From NCBI GenBank assembly GCA_015057585.1, contig SVEF01000020.1, forward strand, positions 1 to 35,110: a DNA stretch of 35,110 nucleotides, in the 5' to 3' direction. Made by a program: the position numbers and the translations under genes. The first letter of the stretch is position 1, and every line of letters begins with the position of its first letter. Under the pieces are notes generated by a model, which was not told the origin of the DNA, did no database searches, and saw only the letters and a program-made list of their open reading frames with translations. This document shows positions 15,750-25,072 of the stretch, in pieces. This DNA is from Lachnospiraceae bacterium (GTDB taxonomy: Bacteria; Bacillota; Clostridia; Lachnospirales; Lachnospiraceae).

Positions 15750-16262
15750 ATGGAAATTGAACGTAAATTCACAATTAAAAATCTCCCTGAGGATATAGGA
15801 AGGTATGCAAAAAAAGAATTGGAACAGGCGTATCTGTGTACCAATCCGGTAGTGCGAGTAAGAAAAAGTGATGAGGAATACATTTTAACTTATAAATCAA
15901 AACATGGAGTCACTGTCCGGGCTAATGCGACAGCCAGAAGTTGCGAAGAGGTAGAACTTCCGTTAACAAAGGAAGGATATGAACACTTAAAAGAAAAAGC
16001 GGATGGAAACGTGATTGCAAAGACAAGATATCTGATTCCGATAGCCAATGGGCGTAAGATCGAACTGGATGTATTTCATGGATATTTGAGCGGGCTTATG
16101 TTTGCAGAAGTAGAATTTGAAAGCGAAGAGGAAGCGGCAGCCTATCAGATGCCGGAATGGTTTTTAGAGGATGTGACCTTTGATAAACGTTACAGTAATG
16201 CTTTCATGACAAAATTTCAAAGTTATGGAGAACTGATGGCGTGGAAAAAGAAAGAAGATTAA
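15750..16262 (+). CDS. CYTH-domain protein (triphosphate tunnel enzyme family)
   Basis: This 170-residue protein starts with the diagnostic ExExK motif (MEIERKF: Glu2, Glu4, Lys6). It continues with alternating charged strands, VVRVRKS, YILTYKSK, EEVELPLT, KTRYLIP, KIELDVFHG and AEVEFESEEEA, which form the eight-stranded tunnel of CYTH proteins. Members hydrolyse inorganic or organic triphosphates using metal ions, and a few are class IV adenylyl cyclases. The bacterial single-domain type is most often a tripolyphosphatase. It is cytoplasmic. AAAAGGGG upstream supports the ATG at 15750. It lies 19 bases before the RNA methyltransferase gene and is probably co-transcribed with it. Confidence 0.88.
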   Translation: MEIERKFTIKNLPEDIGRYAKKELEQAYLCTNPVVRVRKSDEEYILTYKSKHGVTVRANATARSCEEVELPLTKEGYEHLKEKADGNVIAKTRYLIPIANGRKIELDVFHGYLSGLMFAEVEFESEEEAAAYQMPEWFLEDVTFDKRYSNAFMTKFQSYGELMAWKKKED

Positions 16263-16281
16263 TAGAAAGACAGGACATGGT

Positions 16282-17640
16282 ATGAAAAAAGGCGAGGAAT
16301 ATATTGGCGTAGTAGAGAGAGTGGACTTTCCGAACAAAGGAATTGTGACACTGGAGGATAGAAAAATTATAGTAAAAAATACAGTACCGGGACAGAAAAT
16401 CCGGTTCCGTATTTCAAAACTCCGGTCTGAGCGCGGAGAAGGTACGCTGCTGGAAGTGGTGGAGAAATCTTCGGAAGAACTGGAGCAGTCCGCATGTGAG
16501 CATTTTGGTGTTTGCGGAGGTTGTGTGTATCAGACGCTTCCGTATGAGGAACAGTTAAAGTTAAAGGAGGAGCAGGTAAAGGCATTACTTGCGCCGGTTT
16601 TGGGGTCTGTACCGTTTGTAGGGATTGTAGGAAGTCCGAAGCCGCATGCCTACCGGAATAAAATGGAGTTTTCCTTTGGCGATGAGACAAAGGGAGGGGA
16701 ACTGACCTTGGGGCTTCATAAAAGAGGCAGTTTTTATGATATTGTCCCGGTTTCGGGTTGTCAGCTGGTGCATACGGATGTACTTAGAATTTTAAATACG
16801 GTTTCCGCATATTGTAAGGAAAAGCAGTTACCATATTATCATAAGATGTCGCATGAAGGATATCTTCGTCATCTGGTAATCCGGAGAGCGGAAAAGACAG
16901 GAGAGATACTAGTAAACCTGGTGACAACGTCCCAACTGGAACATGACATGGAGGAATTGCTGAACGCACTGCTGCAGCTTGATTTAGAGGGAAGTTTTGC
17001 TGGAATTCTTCATAGCATCAATGACGGACTTGCGGATGTGGTAAAAAGTGATGAAACACATATCCTGTACGGACAGGAGTTTTTCTACGAAGAGTTGCTT
17101 GGCTTGAAATTCAAGATTTCTACTTTTTCGTTCTTTCAGACCAATTCGCTTGGGGCAGAAGTACTCTACAGTATGGCCCGGGAATTTATCGGTGAGGGTG
17201 AACAGAAAGTTGTATTTGACTTATACAGCGGAACGGGAACCATTGCCCAGTTGATGGCGCCTGCAGCAGAAAAGGTAATTGGTGTTGAGATTATTGAAGA
17301 AGCAGTGGAAGCAGCGAAAGAGAATGCCAAAGGAAACGGACTATCCAACTGCGAATTCATCGCCGGTGATGTTTTAAAGGTGCTGGATACGATAGAAGAG
17401 AAACCGGAATACATTATTTTAGATCCGCCGAGAGACGGAATCCATCCAAAAGCTTTGCAAAAGATTATCGCCTACGGCGTAAAACATATGGTATACATTT
17501 CCTGCAAGCCGACTTCGCTTGCAAGAGATTTGGAGATTTTGACAAAAGAAGGATATGGAGTAGATAAGGTTGCCTGTGTGGATATGTTCCCGGGCACTGC
17601 AAATGTTGAGACGATTTGTTTGCTTACAAGAAAAGAGTAA
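16282..17640 (+). CDS. rlmD: 23S rRNA (uracil-5-)-methyltransferase, RlmD/RlmCD-TrmA family
   Basis: This 452-residue protein should transfer a methyl group from S-adenosylmethionine to uridine C5 in 23S rRNA. The N-terminal TRAM domain (1-60: GVVERVDFPNKGIVTLEDRK) is followed by the iron-sulfur cysteines Cys72, Cys78, Cys81 (CGGC) and Cys160. The methyltransferase domain has DLYSGTGTIAQLMA (SAM site), IILDPPRDGIHP and the catalytic Cys408 in YISCKPTSLARDL. The length is typical. Firmicutes often carry two or more paralogues with different target uridines (U747, U1939 or tRNA U54), so the exact target and symbol are uncertain. It follows the CYTH gene closely. Confidence 0.88.
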   Translation: MKKGEEYIGVVERVDFPNKGIVTLEDRKIIVKNTVPGQKIRFRISKLRSERGEGTLLEVVEKSSEELEQSACEHFGVCGGCVYQTLPYEEQLKLKEEQVKALLAPVLGSVPFVGIVGSPKPHAYRNKMEFSFGDETKGGELTLGLHKRGSFYDIVPVSGCQLVHTDVLRILNTVSAYCKEKQLPYYHKMSHEGYLRHLVIRRAEKTGEILVNLVTTSQLEHDMEELLNALLQLDLEGSFAGILHSINDGLADVVKSDETHILYGQEFFYEELLGLKFKISTFSFFQTNSLGAEVLYSMAREFIGEGEQKVVFDLYSGTGTIAQLMAPAAEKVIGVEIIEEAVEAAKENAKGNGLSNCEFIAGDVLKVLDTIEEKPEYIILDPPRDGIHPKALQKIIAYGVKHMVYISCKPTSLARDLEILTKEGYGVDKVACVDMFPGTANVETICLLTRKE

Positions 17641-17679
17641 TAGGTACGTAACATACATGGATGGACGGAGGAATTACGG

Positions 17680-20604
17680 ATGATGAAAAGCAGGAAAATC
17701 GAAAAAAAGCATAGGATATGCCTGTGGATTGCCACCTGCGCGGCAATGCTTTTATTGGGGCTTTTACAGACAACGGGATTGGCACATGCGGATGAGGTAG
17801 AACGGGTAATCCGCGTCGGCTATTTCCGGCAATGCGGATTCATCGAAGAAAAAAAGGGTACTTTTAGCGGATATGCGGTGGAGTATCTGGAAAAGATTGC
17901 GTATTATACGGGATGGAAGTATGAGTTTGTAGAAGCGACTACGCAAGAGTGCCTTCAGATGCTTGCAGACGGGGAAGTGGACATGCTTTGCGGTGTGCAG
18001 TATACAGAGGAACGTGCAGAACAATATGCGTATACCCGGATTCCGGTTGGATATGAGTACACGACAGTGTATGTGGGAGTGGATGAAAAAATCTACTATG
18101 AGGATTATGCTGCACTGGATGGCAGGACAATTGGATTGATTGAAGGGAGTTTCCATTCGGAAGCATTTCGCGAATTGACCGAAGGTATTTCGTATGATAC
18201 GTTGTATTATGAAGAAGAAAAGGACATGATGCAGGCATTAAAGGTAAAAGAAGTAGATGCTGTAGTCATGGGAAGTATTCATTTGCATGACGGAGTAAAG
18301 GTAATCGGAAGATATAATGCGAATCCGTTTTACTTTGTTGCCAATAAGAAAAATTCTACTCTTGTAGAAGAAATAGATGCTGTTCTGCAACAGATTAAGA
18401 TGGAGGCTCCGGAATTTGAAGTGGGGCTGACAGAAAAGTATTACGGTAACAATCTGGTTTCGGATGGCCCCCTGTTTACAAGAGAGGAAGCGGAGTATAT
18501 TGCATCTTGTGAACCGATTAAGATCAGGCTACTGTCAGATTCTATTCCGCTCAGCTATTACAGAGACAGTCAGCCGACGGGAATTCTTGTTCGTTACTTG
18601 ACGTTGCTTTCCGAGTATAGTGGTCTGAATATTGAAATTGAGATGAGTGTTACTTCGGACTCCATGGATGAGGAAACGTTGCATATTCCGGACGGGAACT
18701 ATATGATGCTACGAACCGAACGGGCGGTTAAAAAGGGAGAGATTGCGAAAAATCTTGTGGCAACAAATCCGATTTTAGAGACAAAGTTATCGTATGTTAT
18801 TAGAAAAGATGCAATTCAAAGTGTGGGCACCGGACGGAAGGGATATGTACTGGCTGTCACAAGCGAGATGAATTACATCGAAGAATTGATGGAAAAGGAT
18901 ACGTTTGACTGTGTAATAAAACGCTATAGTTCTATCGAATCGTGTCTGGATGCAGTGCTAAACGGAGAAGCAGATATTGCGATTCAGGATGCTTATGTGG
19001 TTAGTTATGCATTACAGTCGTCAAAGTATTCCGGAGAACTTATAGAGTATCCGGGTGAGAATGTGGTAAACAAAATGTGCTTATTGGTTTCCAAAGAGGA
19101 CGAAATGTTACTTCGTATTTTGAACAAGACGATTCGGTTCATTTCGGATTCCGAAGTGAAATCTTTGGTCACCAGGGAAATTTTATTGAATCCGTATCAG
19201 ATTACGCTCGGTGATTTTGTCTATGAGAATCGTCAAAGCCTTTTAATCAGTGGAGCCGGTCTGATTGTACTTTTTGTGGTTATTGCGGTTATGCAACATC
19301 GTATGACAAACCTGAAACTTCGAAGAAAGGAATACGAAGTATTACAGAAAAAGGTACAGTCGGACGAACTGACCGGAGTATGTAACCGTCAGTATTTTTA
19401 TGAAAAGGCGAGGGAAATGATTCTGTGCAGTACCGAAGAGATGTGTATTGTCATTATGGACATTTCCAATTTCAAAGTGATTAATGATCTTTACGGAATG
19501 AGAATCGGAGACCGTTTGCTCAGACAGATGGCAAGAGAACTGCAAAAACTCGCGGAAGGAAGAGACGTGCTGGTAGCCAGATTTACCGGAGATCATTTCT
19601 ATATGTGCATGAAACAGGCGGATTTTATTAAAATAGATTTTCCGCAGAAGTTTAATACATTCTTGGAAGATATGGAAATCAAAGTGTCATACGGTGTATT
19701 CCCGGTTGGGGACCAAAAAGAGATTCCGATAAACAGTATGTGTGACCGTGCGAGTCTTGCTGTGCATGATAAGGAGCAGCTGCAGACAGAGTACATCAGA
19801 TATTACAGTGATGAAGAACGCAAGAGAATTCTCCAGGAACAGGAAATCGAAAATGAAATGGAGAAGGCATTAAAGAGCCGGCAATTCTGTGTTTTCATAC
19901 AACCGAAATATGATGTGGAAACAGAAGAAATTGTCGGTGGAGAGGCGTTAGTCAGGTGGAAACATCCGCAAAAAGGAATGATTTCTCCTGCGATGTTTAT
20001 TCCGGTGTTTGAAAAGAACGGTTTTATTGTAAAACTGGATTACTATGTATGGGAAGAGACCTGTCGTCTGCTTTCGGAACTAAAGAAACAGGGGCTTCCT
20101 GTATTGCCGGTTTCCATAAATATTTCCCGTGTACATCTCTATGGACGAGATATCAAAACCCGTCTTTTGGGTCTGGTTGAAAAATATGGGTTACGTCCGG
20201 AAGATTTGGAACTTGAGATTACGGAGACGATTTGTGCAGAGGATACCGACATTATTTATAAGCGAATCAAACGATTGCAGACACAGGGCTTTAAGGTGGC
20301 AATGGATGATTTCGGCAGCGGGTATTCTTCCTTGAATATGCTAAAGGAAATGCCATTGGATATTGTGAAAATGGACCTTAAGTTTCTGGATGCCAAAGAG
20401 AATGTGGAAAAGAGCCGTCTGATTCTGGAGACCTTAATCCGTCTTTCACAAAAGATTAATCTTAAAGTGGTTGTAGAAGGCGTTGAGACAAAGGAACAAC
20501 AGGAATTTTTAAAGGAAATCGGCGGTTGTCAGGCACAGGGATATTATTTCTCTAAGCCGGTGGATTGCGATACCTATACGAAAATGTTGCAAAAAGAAGA
20601 ATAA
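17680..20604 (+). CDS. Membrane sensor with two SBP_bac_3 domains, degenerate GGDEF and EAL domain
   Basis: This 974-residue cyclic-di-GMP protein has a signal/anchor at residues 10-37, two tandem extracellular solute-binding-like domains (about 42-265 and 275-505) of the amino-acid-binding type, a membrane helix near 520-540, GGDEF (about 560-715) and EAL (about 725-970). The GGDEF signature is degenerate, TGDHF at 636-640, so cyclase activity is unlikely. The EAL domain looks complete: EAL at 755-757, NISRVHL, ELEITET, MDDFGSGYSS, VKMDLKFL, VVEGVET and QGYYFSKP. It should therefore degrade cyclic-di-GMP when an outside ligand is sensed. It stands 39 bases after the methyltransferase gene and just before the pectin genes. 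A role in sensing sugars or amino acids from plant material is only suggested by position. Confidence 0.9.
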   Translation: MMKSRKIEKKHRICLWIATCAAMLLLGLLQTTGLAHADEVERVIRVGYFRQCGFIEEKKGTFSGYAVEYLEKIAYYTGWKYEFVEATTQECLQMLADGEVDMLCGVQYTEERAEQYAYTRIPVGYEYTTVYVGVDEKIYYEDYAALDGRTIGLIEGSFHSEAFRELTEGISYDTLYYEEEKDMMQALKVKEVDAVVMGSIHLHDGVKVIGRYNANPFYFVANKKNSTLVEEIDAVLQQIKMEAPEFEVGLTEKYYGNNLVSDGPLFTREEAEYIASCEPIKIRLLSDSIPLSYYRDSQPTGILVRYLTLLSEYSGLNIEIEMSVTSDSMDEETLHIPDGNYMMLRTERAVKKGEIAKNLVATNPILETKLSYVIRKDAIQSVGTGRKGYVLAVTSEMNYIEELMEKDTFDCVIKRYSSIESCLDAVLNGEADIAIQDAYVVSYALQSSKYSGELIEYPGENVVNKMCLLVSKEDEMLLRILNKTIRFISDSEVKSLVTREILLNPYQITLGDFVYENRQSLLISGAGLIVLFVVIAVMQHRMTNLKLRRKEYEVLQKKVQSDELTGVCNRQYFYEKAREMILCSTEEMCIVIMDISNFKVINDLYGMRIGDRLLRQMARELQKLAEGRDVLVARFTGDHFYMCMKQADFIKIDFPQKFNTFLEDMEIKVSYGVFPVGDQKEIPINSMCDRASLAVHDKEQLQTEYIRYYSDEERKRILQEQEIENEMEKALKSRQFCVFIQPKYDVETEEIVGGEALVRWKHPQKGMISPAMFIPVFEKNGFIVKLDYYVWEETCRLLSELKKQGLPVLPVSINISRVHLYGRDIKTRLLGLVEKYGLRPEDLELEITETICAEDTDIIYKRIKRLQTQGFKVAMDDFGSGYSSLNMLKEMPLDIVKMDLKFLDAKENVEKSRLILETLIRLSQKINLKVVVEGVETKEQQEFLKEIGGCQAQGYYFSKPVDCDTYTKMLQKEE

Positions 20605-20618
20605 TGTAAGGACTTACA
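20605..20618 (+). promoter_or_regulatory. Palindrome TGTAAGGACTTACA, possible extra operator
   Basis: This 14-base perfect inverted repeat lies directly after the sensor stop codon. Its outer arms TGTAAG/CTTACA resemble the operator-like palindromes in the two pectin-gene promoters (20766 and 25073), but the centre is GA instead of CG or CA. It lies 161 bases upstream of the first of them. It could be an auxiliary operator or a chance palindrome. Confidence 0.3.
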
Positions 20619-20638
20619 TAAAATATTGTAAAACCAGG

Positions 20639-20687
20639 AAAGAGAATTTGAAGTAATGTAGACCATTGCTTCAAACTCTCTTTTTTT
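20639..20687 (+). terminator. Terminator after the GGDEF/EAL gene
   Basis: AAAGAGAATTTGAAG and CTTCAAACTCTCTTT pair with one mismatch. Inner AATG/CATT arms extend the stem, and seven T residues follow. It closes the transcript that includes the sensor gene. The rest of the gap up to 20931 holds the operator and promoter of the next gene and a leader of about 120 bases with no recognised structure. Confidence 0.88.
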
Positions 20688-20765
20688 ATGGTAAAATTGC
20701 ACATGTATACAAGTGAAAATTCGTGAAAAATGGAGAAAATGTGCATGGAAGGCACAAAGTGGGAT

Positions 20766-20802
20766 TGTAAGCATTTACGGAAAAACAGAAATGTGCTAAG
20801 AT
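20766..20802 (+). promoter_or_regulatory. Operator and promoter of the pectin methylesterase gene
   Basis: The imperfect palindrome TGTAAGCATTTACG (20766-20779) resembles a catabolite-responsive or LacI-family operator. Its right arm is the likely -35, TTTACG. After 17 bases comes an extended -10, TGC-TAAGAT (hexamer at 20797-20802). The same layout, including the TGC extension and a following TTAAA or TAAA, occurs before the pectate lyase gene. Confidence 0.6.
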
Positions 20803-20931
20803 TAAAGAGAAGTTGTGAAGTTGCCTTTCCGTAAGCGTGTGATTTCGTGGGGAACAGGACGTTTTGACATGCATATGGATTGGAAGTAACAACAAAATTT
20901 CATCCCAAGGGATAGAAAAGGAGCGTGCATA

Positions 20932-23900
20932 ATGAGAAAATTATGGAAAAAGATACTTGCAGGCGTACTCGTTGCAGGTATGATGCTTGCACCGGTAGCC
21001 GGTGTCGGCGCAACAGTTGCAAATGCTGAGGATGTGCTTTTGATTGCACCAAATCCGAATGCATCGGTAACCTATGACTTTACAGACGGTTCCATTATTC
21101 CTACCGATACCAATGGTAAGAGCGATGTGACCAGCGGAAACTTAACCGTAAAGGTTGGTACAAAGAATGCATACGGCTATAATGGTCCGGACCATGGTGT
21201 ACAGTTTAAGGCCGGTAACACCATTGAGATTAAAGTAGACGGACCAACCAAGATTGAAGTGGGTGACTGTCAGTTCTCAGCATATGAGAAGTTGACCATG
21301 ACCAGCGCAGACGGTTCCTGGACACAGACCGTGGATGCAAAGAAGGGTTGTCAGCACAATGACGGCAGTGTGGTTGTGTTTGAGTACACAGGTGCTGCAA
21401 ATACTCTGGTGCTTGGCTTTGAAGGAACCTGTTATATCCCTAAGATTACGACGACTCCAATTAACATGGAGCCGACAGGTCCTGTGGTAACTGTATATAA
21501 TTTTAAGGATGGTTCCATTGTTCCTACCGATACGAACGGTAAAAGCGATGTGACATCCGGTGACTTAACCGTAAAGGTTGGTACGAAGAATGCATACGGT
21601 TATAACGGCCCGGATCACGGCGTACAGTTTAAGGCCGGAAACACGATCGAGATTAAGGTAGGCGGACCGGTAAAAATTGCAGTAGGTGATTGTCAGTTCT
21701 CTGCGAACGATAAGCTGACCATGACCAGCGCGGACGGCACTTGGTCACAGACGGCTGACGCAAAGAAGGGCTGTGAGCACAATGACGGCAGCGTAGTGGT
21801 ATTTGAGTATAACGGCGATGCAAACACTCTGGTGCTTGGTTTTGAAGGTACCTGCTATATTCCAAGCATTACCGTGACTACTGTGGAGAAAACAATTGTG
21901 GGTGAAGCAGAGAACTTTACATTTATGTACGATGAAAAGGCTGTTGACGGTGTTGTAGCAACGGGCTTATATAAGTTTGCAGACAGTGAACTTCTTTTAG
22001 CAGGCGAGACTGTAAACGGCGTTATTACACAGTATACGGTAAAGAGCGGCAAGACCATCACAGTGAACGGTAAGACTTATAATGCTTATACATCTGGTAA
22101 GAGACATGCGGATGTTAACAACATTTTCACACTTCCGGGTGAAGGTGATGGATGCTTAACCGTATTTAAGCCGGCTGATAAGGGTATGATGACAGTGTAC
22201 TTTAACTCCACCTCCTTCATCAGAGTTCATGATTTTAATAACGACGGAACCAAGAATGGTTATGTAGATGCAGAAGTAGGAATTACCGAATATTCCTTCG
22301 AGGTACGTCCTGGACATACCTATGTCATGTCCACAACAGGTAAGACCAATAACATGTTCTATGCAGGTTACAGTTATGTTGTTGATGAGAAAGTCAGCGT
22401 ACCTGTAACAGTTACTAATGTGAATGCAACCGTTACGGATGCATTGGAAATCAGTCTGGTTGATGCACAACTGGGTGGTAAGCCTATCGCGCTTAAGACG
22501 GCAGGTGATACCCTTGAACTTTTAAAGGGACACACATATCGGATTTCTACCAATGACGGTGGTGTTAAGGCACTCGTTGGTGAGAGTGATACCTTTGTTG
22601 TATCCGAAGAAGGCGTAACAGTTACACTGAACAATGTTCCTGATCTTACACTTTCCGGTAAGATTGTAGGAGCTGATGCTTCCTGCGTGACAAAGCTTAC
22701 ATTTACGAATGCTGTTAATGGTACGGTATATGAAGCAACTATTACAAATGACACTTATACCGTTTCTGTAAAACCTGGTGAATATAATACCGGTGTTGAA
22801 ACTACAAACGGTGCCGTTACCTTCGACAGAGCTTCTGTTCAGGAGGGTCGTGAGAATACAAATGATGTATATTTAGAAGTTTCTGATCCGACAGCGAAGA
22901 GAGAAATCTCCTATACAGATATTGAAAATCTTGAGAAGACCGGTAATGTTGCAGTAGAGAGCGGAAAGGCACATTGTGTCGGACGTGCGGATTCCACAGT
23001 GACGATTCCGGTAAGCGGCAAGGCAAAGATTGTTGTGAATGCTTATTATGCTGCTGATTTCACAATTAATGGCGAGCAGAAGATTGTGAATTCCGGAACA
23101 ACAGCCACAATTGATTCCTTTGAGCAGGTTGTAGATGGCGATGTTACAATTGCATTTAATGCTACCTCGTACTTAACAAGTATTTCCATAGTTCCGTTGG
23201 TAGAGTTTAAGAGCGAGCTTAACGTACCTGGTGACTATGCAACATTGAACGAAGCTTCGGATGCTATCTTAGGTATGGCAGACAGACCGGAGGGTGAAGC
23301 CGGTAGAGTAACCATTAACCTTACCGCAGATCTTTTTGAGCAGGTTGTTATGAAAGCACCATATGTTACACTTAAGGGGAATGGTCATACCATTTCCTGG
23401 TACTATGGTGTTGGTACACTTTACTACTCGGTAGACCCTGCTACAGGCTTTTACAATAAGAGACTTGCGATGGATAAGTATTCCTATGCAGAAGGTAATG
23501 GAAACCTTTGGGGTGGCGTGTTCATCGTACAGGGTGACAATTTCATCGCAGAGGATACAACATTTAAGAATACATACAACTATGAATTAACAGAAGCAGA
23601 GAAGACCGATATTGCAGGTTCCGCTCTCAATGTTGACAGATTGGCGGAGGGTGCTGACGTAACTACACATGCATATAAGGAAAGATCGAATGCTTTCTAT
23701 ATTGATGCAGACAATATCGAAGTATACAACTGTAAGATTCTTTCTTCCCAGGATACACTTGGTAGAAACGGTTCTTCCGATTTAGGATACCATGCATACT
23801 TCAAGAATTGTGTGATTGGTGGTAATACGGACTACATCTGTGGTGAGTTTGCGGCTGTATTTGACAACTGTGAATTACAGTGGAAGACCTATTCGAATGA

Positions 23901-24954
23901 TAACAGTAACAATGCTAAGATTGGTTACATTGTAGCACCTAAGACAAATCCATATGTATTCAGAAATTGTACTATTACAACAGATGGTAATGCAGGAGAG
24001 GCTACAGTTCTTGGTAAGTTAGGTAGAACATGGGGTGCAAATTCCAATGCTTCCTTCATCAATGTTGAGACCAATGGTTTGATTGATGCGGAAGGCTGGG
24101 GCGAGATGAATAGTGGCGATAAGGCTACAGCTGTATTCAATGAGTACAATATTACAAGCAACGGTCAGGCGTATTCTTCTACAGGAGCCACTAATCATAC
24201 TTTAGAGGCAGTTGCTAATTATATTGATACTGCAACAGTTAGTGTTTCCAATACAGTGCTTGATTCGTGGGTTCCGGTTCATTATGGCTTTGATCTTGGA
24301 GAAGGTATTGAAAAGACTACAGATGGCAGAGCAGTTTACTCCGGCGAAACCATTTACATTGTAAAGAAGGGTGATTCCTTATGGAGCATTGCAAAGCAGT
24401 TATTTGGCAAAGGAGCAAAATATAAGGAACTGTTCGCAAGAAATAGTGATATTATTGAAAAAGCAGAGTTGATTTTCCGCGGACAGGAAATTATTGTTCC
24501 GAAGTTAGGGGTTGTAGTGCCTAAAGAAGAAAAGAAGGTTGAAGACATAGATGTTGATCTTAGCGCAGGCTTAAAGGCCGGTACCGATTACAACGGAATT
24601 TCTGTATTGGAAGATTTCTCAGTGAAGGAAGATCCACAGGAAATTGGCGGTGCTTCCTACACTTATGCAGTATTTGGAAGTTCAAATGCCAGCCCGAAGA
24701 GCGGTGCGGTTCCTGAACAGGGTGCCGCTGTAAAGGTAGTTCCTGCAGCAGACGGAACATTTACTATTGTATTCAAGTTAAACGCAGGCAAGCAGGCATA
24801 TGTGGTTGATGGTGAGGCGAACGTAATCGAATATATCGAAGCATCAGAAAACTCCTATTTGACAAAGACATATAAGGTAGAAGCAGGTAAGGTATATTAT
24901 TTCTATGGTCAGGGCACAAAGCCATATATTTATAAGCTTTCCATTGAGTATTAA
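20932..24954 (+). CDS. Secreted pectin methylesterase (CE8) with duplicated N-terminal domain and LysM
   Basis: This 1340-residue exoenzyme should remove methyl esters from homogalacturonan. A signal peptide (1-33, ending VANA) is followed by two near-identical domains (about 46-180 and 187-320) that are probably carbohydrate-binding. Several beta-rich modules come next, then the CE8 right-handed beta-helix (about 765-1125). Conserved CE8 residues are visible: Gln940-Asp941 in SSQDTLG, Asp967 in IGGNTDYICGE, and Arg1032 in LGRTWG (usually LGRPWG). Residues 1141-1190 are a LysM module (YIVKKGDSLWSIAKQLFGKG), likely to bind the cell's own peptidoglycan, followed by a final beta-rich domain. GAAAAGGAG upstream sets the start. 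The gene is monocistronic and shares its promoter design with the PL9 gene. Confidence 0.9.
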   Translation: MRKLWKKILAGVLVAGMMLAPVAGVGATVANAEDVLLIAPNPNASVTYDFTDGSIIPTDTNGKSDVTSGNLTVKVGTKNAYGYNGPDHGVQFKAGNTIEIKVDGPTKIEVGDCQFSAYEKLTMTSADGSWTQTVDAKKGCQHNDGSVVVFEYTGAANTLVLGFEGTCYIPKITTTPINMEPTGPVVTVYNFKDGSIVPTDTNGKSDVTSGDLTVKVGTKNAYGYNGPDHGVQFKAGNTIEIKVGGPVKIAVGDCQFSANDKLTMTSADGTWSQTADAKKGCEHNDGSVVVFEYNGDANTLVLGFEGTCYIPSITVTTVEKTIVGEAENFTFMYDEKAVDGVVATGLYKFADSELLLAGETVNGVITQYTVKSGKTITVNGKTYNAYTSGKRHADVNNIFTLPGEGDGCLTVFKPADKGMMTVYFNSTSFIRVHDFNNDGTKNGYVDAEVGITEYSFEVRPGHTYVMSTTGKTNNMFYAGYSYVVDEKVSVPVTVTNVNATVTDALEISLVDAQLGGKPIALKTAGDTLELLKGHTYRISTNDGGVKALVGESDTFVVSEEGVTVTLNNVPDLTLSGKIVGADASCVTKLTFTNAVNGTVYEATITNDTYTVSVKPGEYNTGVETTNGAVTFDRASVQEGRENTNDVYLEVSDPTAKREISYTDIENLEKTGNVAVESGKAHCVGRADSTVTIPVSGKAKIVVNAYYAADFTINGEQKIVNSGTTATIDSFEQVVDGDVTIAFNATSYLTSISIVPLVEFKSELNVPGDYATLNEASDAILGMADRPEGEAGRVTINLTADLFEQVVMKAPYVTLKGNGHTISWYYGVGTLYYSVDPATGFYNKRLAMDKYSYAEGNGNLWGGVFIVQGDNFIAEDTTFKNTYNYELTEAEKTDIAGSALNVDRLAEGADVTTHAYKERSNAFYIDADNIEVYNCKILSSQDTLGRNGSSDLGYHAYFKNCVIGGNTDYICGEFAAVFDNCELQWKTYSNDNSNNAKIGYIVAPKTNPYVFRNCTITTDGNAGEATVLGKLGRTWGANSNASFINVETNGLIDAEGWGEMNSGDKATAVFNEYNITSNGQAYSSTGATNHTLEAVANYIDTATVSVSNTVLDSWVPVHYGFDLGEGIEKTTDGRAVYSGETIYIVKKGDSLWSIAKQLFGKGAKYKELFARNSDIIEKAELIFRGQEIIVPKLGVVVPKEEKKVEDIDVDLSAGLKAGTDYNGISVLEDFSVKEDPQEIGGASYTYAVFGSSNASPKSGAVPEQGAAVKVVPAADGTFTIVFKLNAGKQAYVVDGEANVIEYIEASENSYLTKTYKVEAGKVYYFYGQGTKPYIYKLSIEY
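21067..21885 (+). repeat. Tandem duplication of a ~141-codon domain in the CE8 gene
   Basis: The segment from 21067 recurs at an offset of 423 bases. Both copies encode IPTDTNGKSDVTSG or VPTDTNGKSDVTSG, then LTVKVGTKNAYGYNGPDHGV and VLGFEGTCYIP. The copies are nearly identical in protein but differ at many third codon positions, so the duplication is not very recent. Confidence 0.88.
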
Positions 24955-24983
24955 GAGATAAAGTACTTTCAAAAAAAGGAGGA

Positions 24984-25016
24984 GATGTCCACGATATGTG
25001 GGCATCTTTTCTTTTA
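24984..25016 (+). terminator. Terminator of the pectin methylesterase gene
   Basis: GATGTCCAC (24984-24992) pairs with GTGGGCATC (24998-25006), with one U·G pair, and is followed by TTTTCTTTT. It lies 30 bases after the stop codon. Confidence 0.85.
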
Positions 25017-25072
25017 TTAATATTGCCTGTAAGTGTAAGGATAAAGCTACGTTTTTTTGTAAAAAATCACAA

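Noticed and set aside
20803-20931. Cyclic-di-GMP riboswitch between the EAL sensor and the pectin gene
   Set aside because: Expected from context, but none of the conserved GEMM core sequence can be seen.
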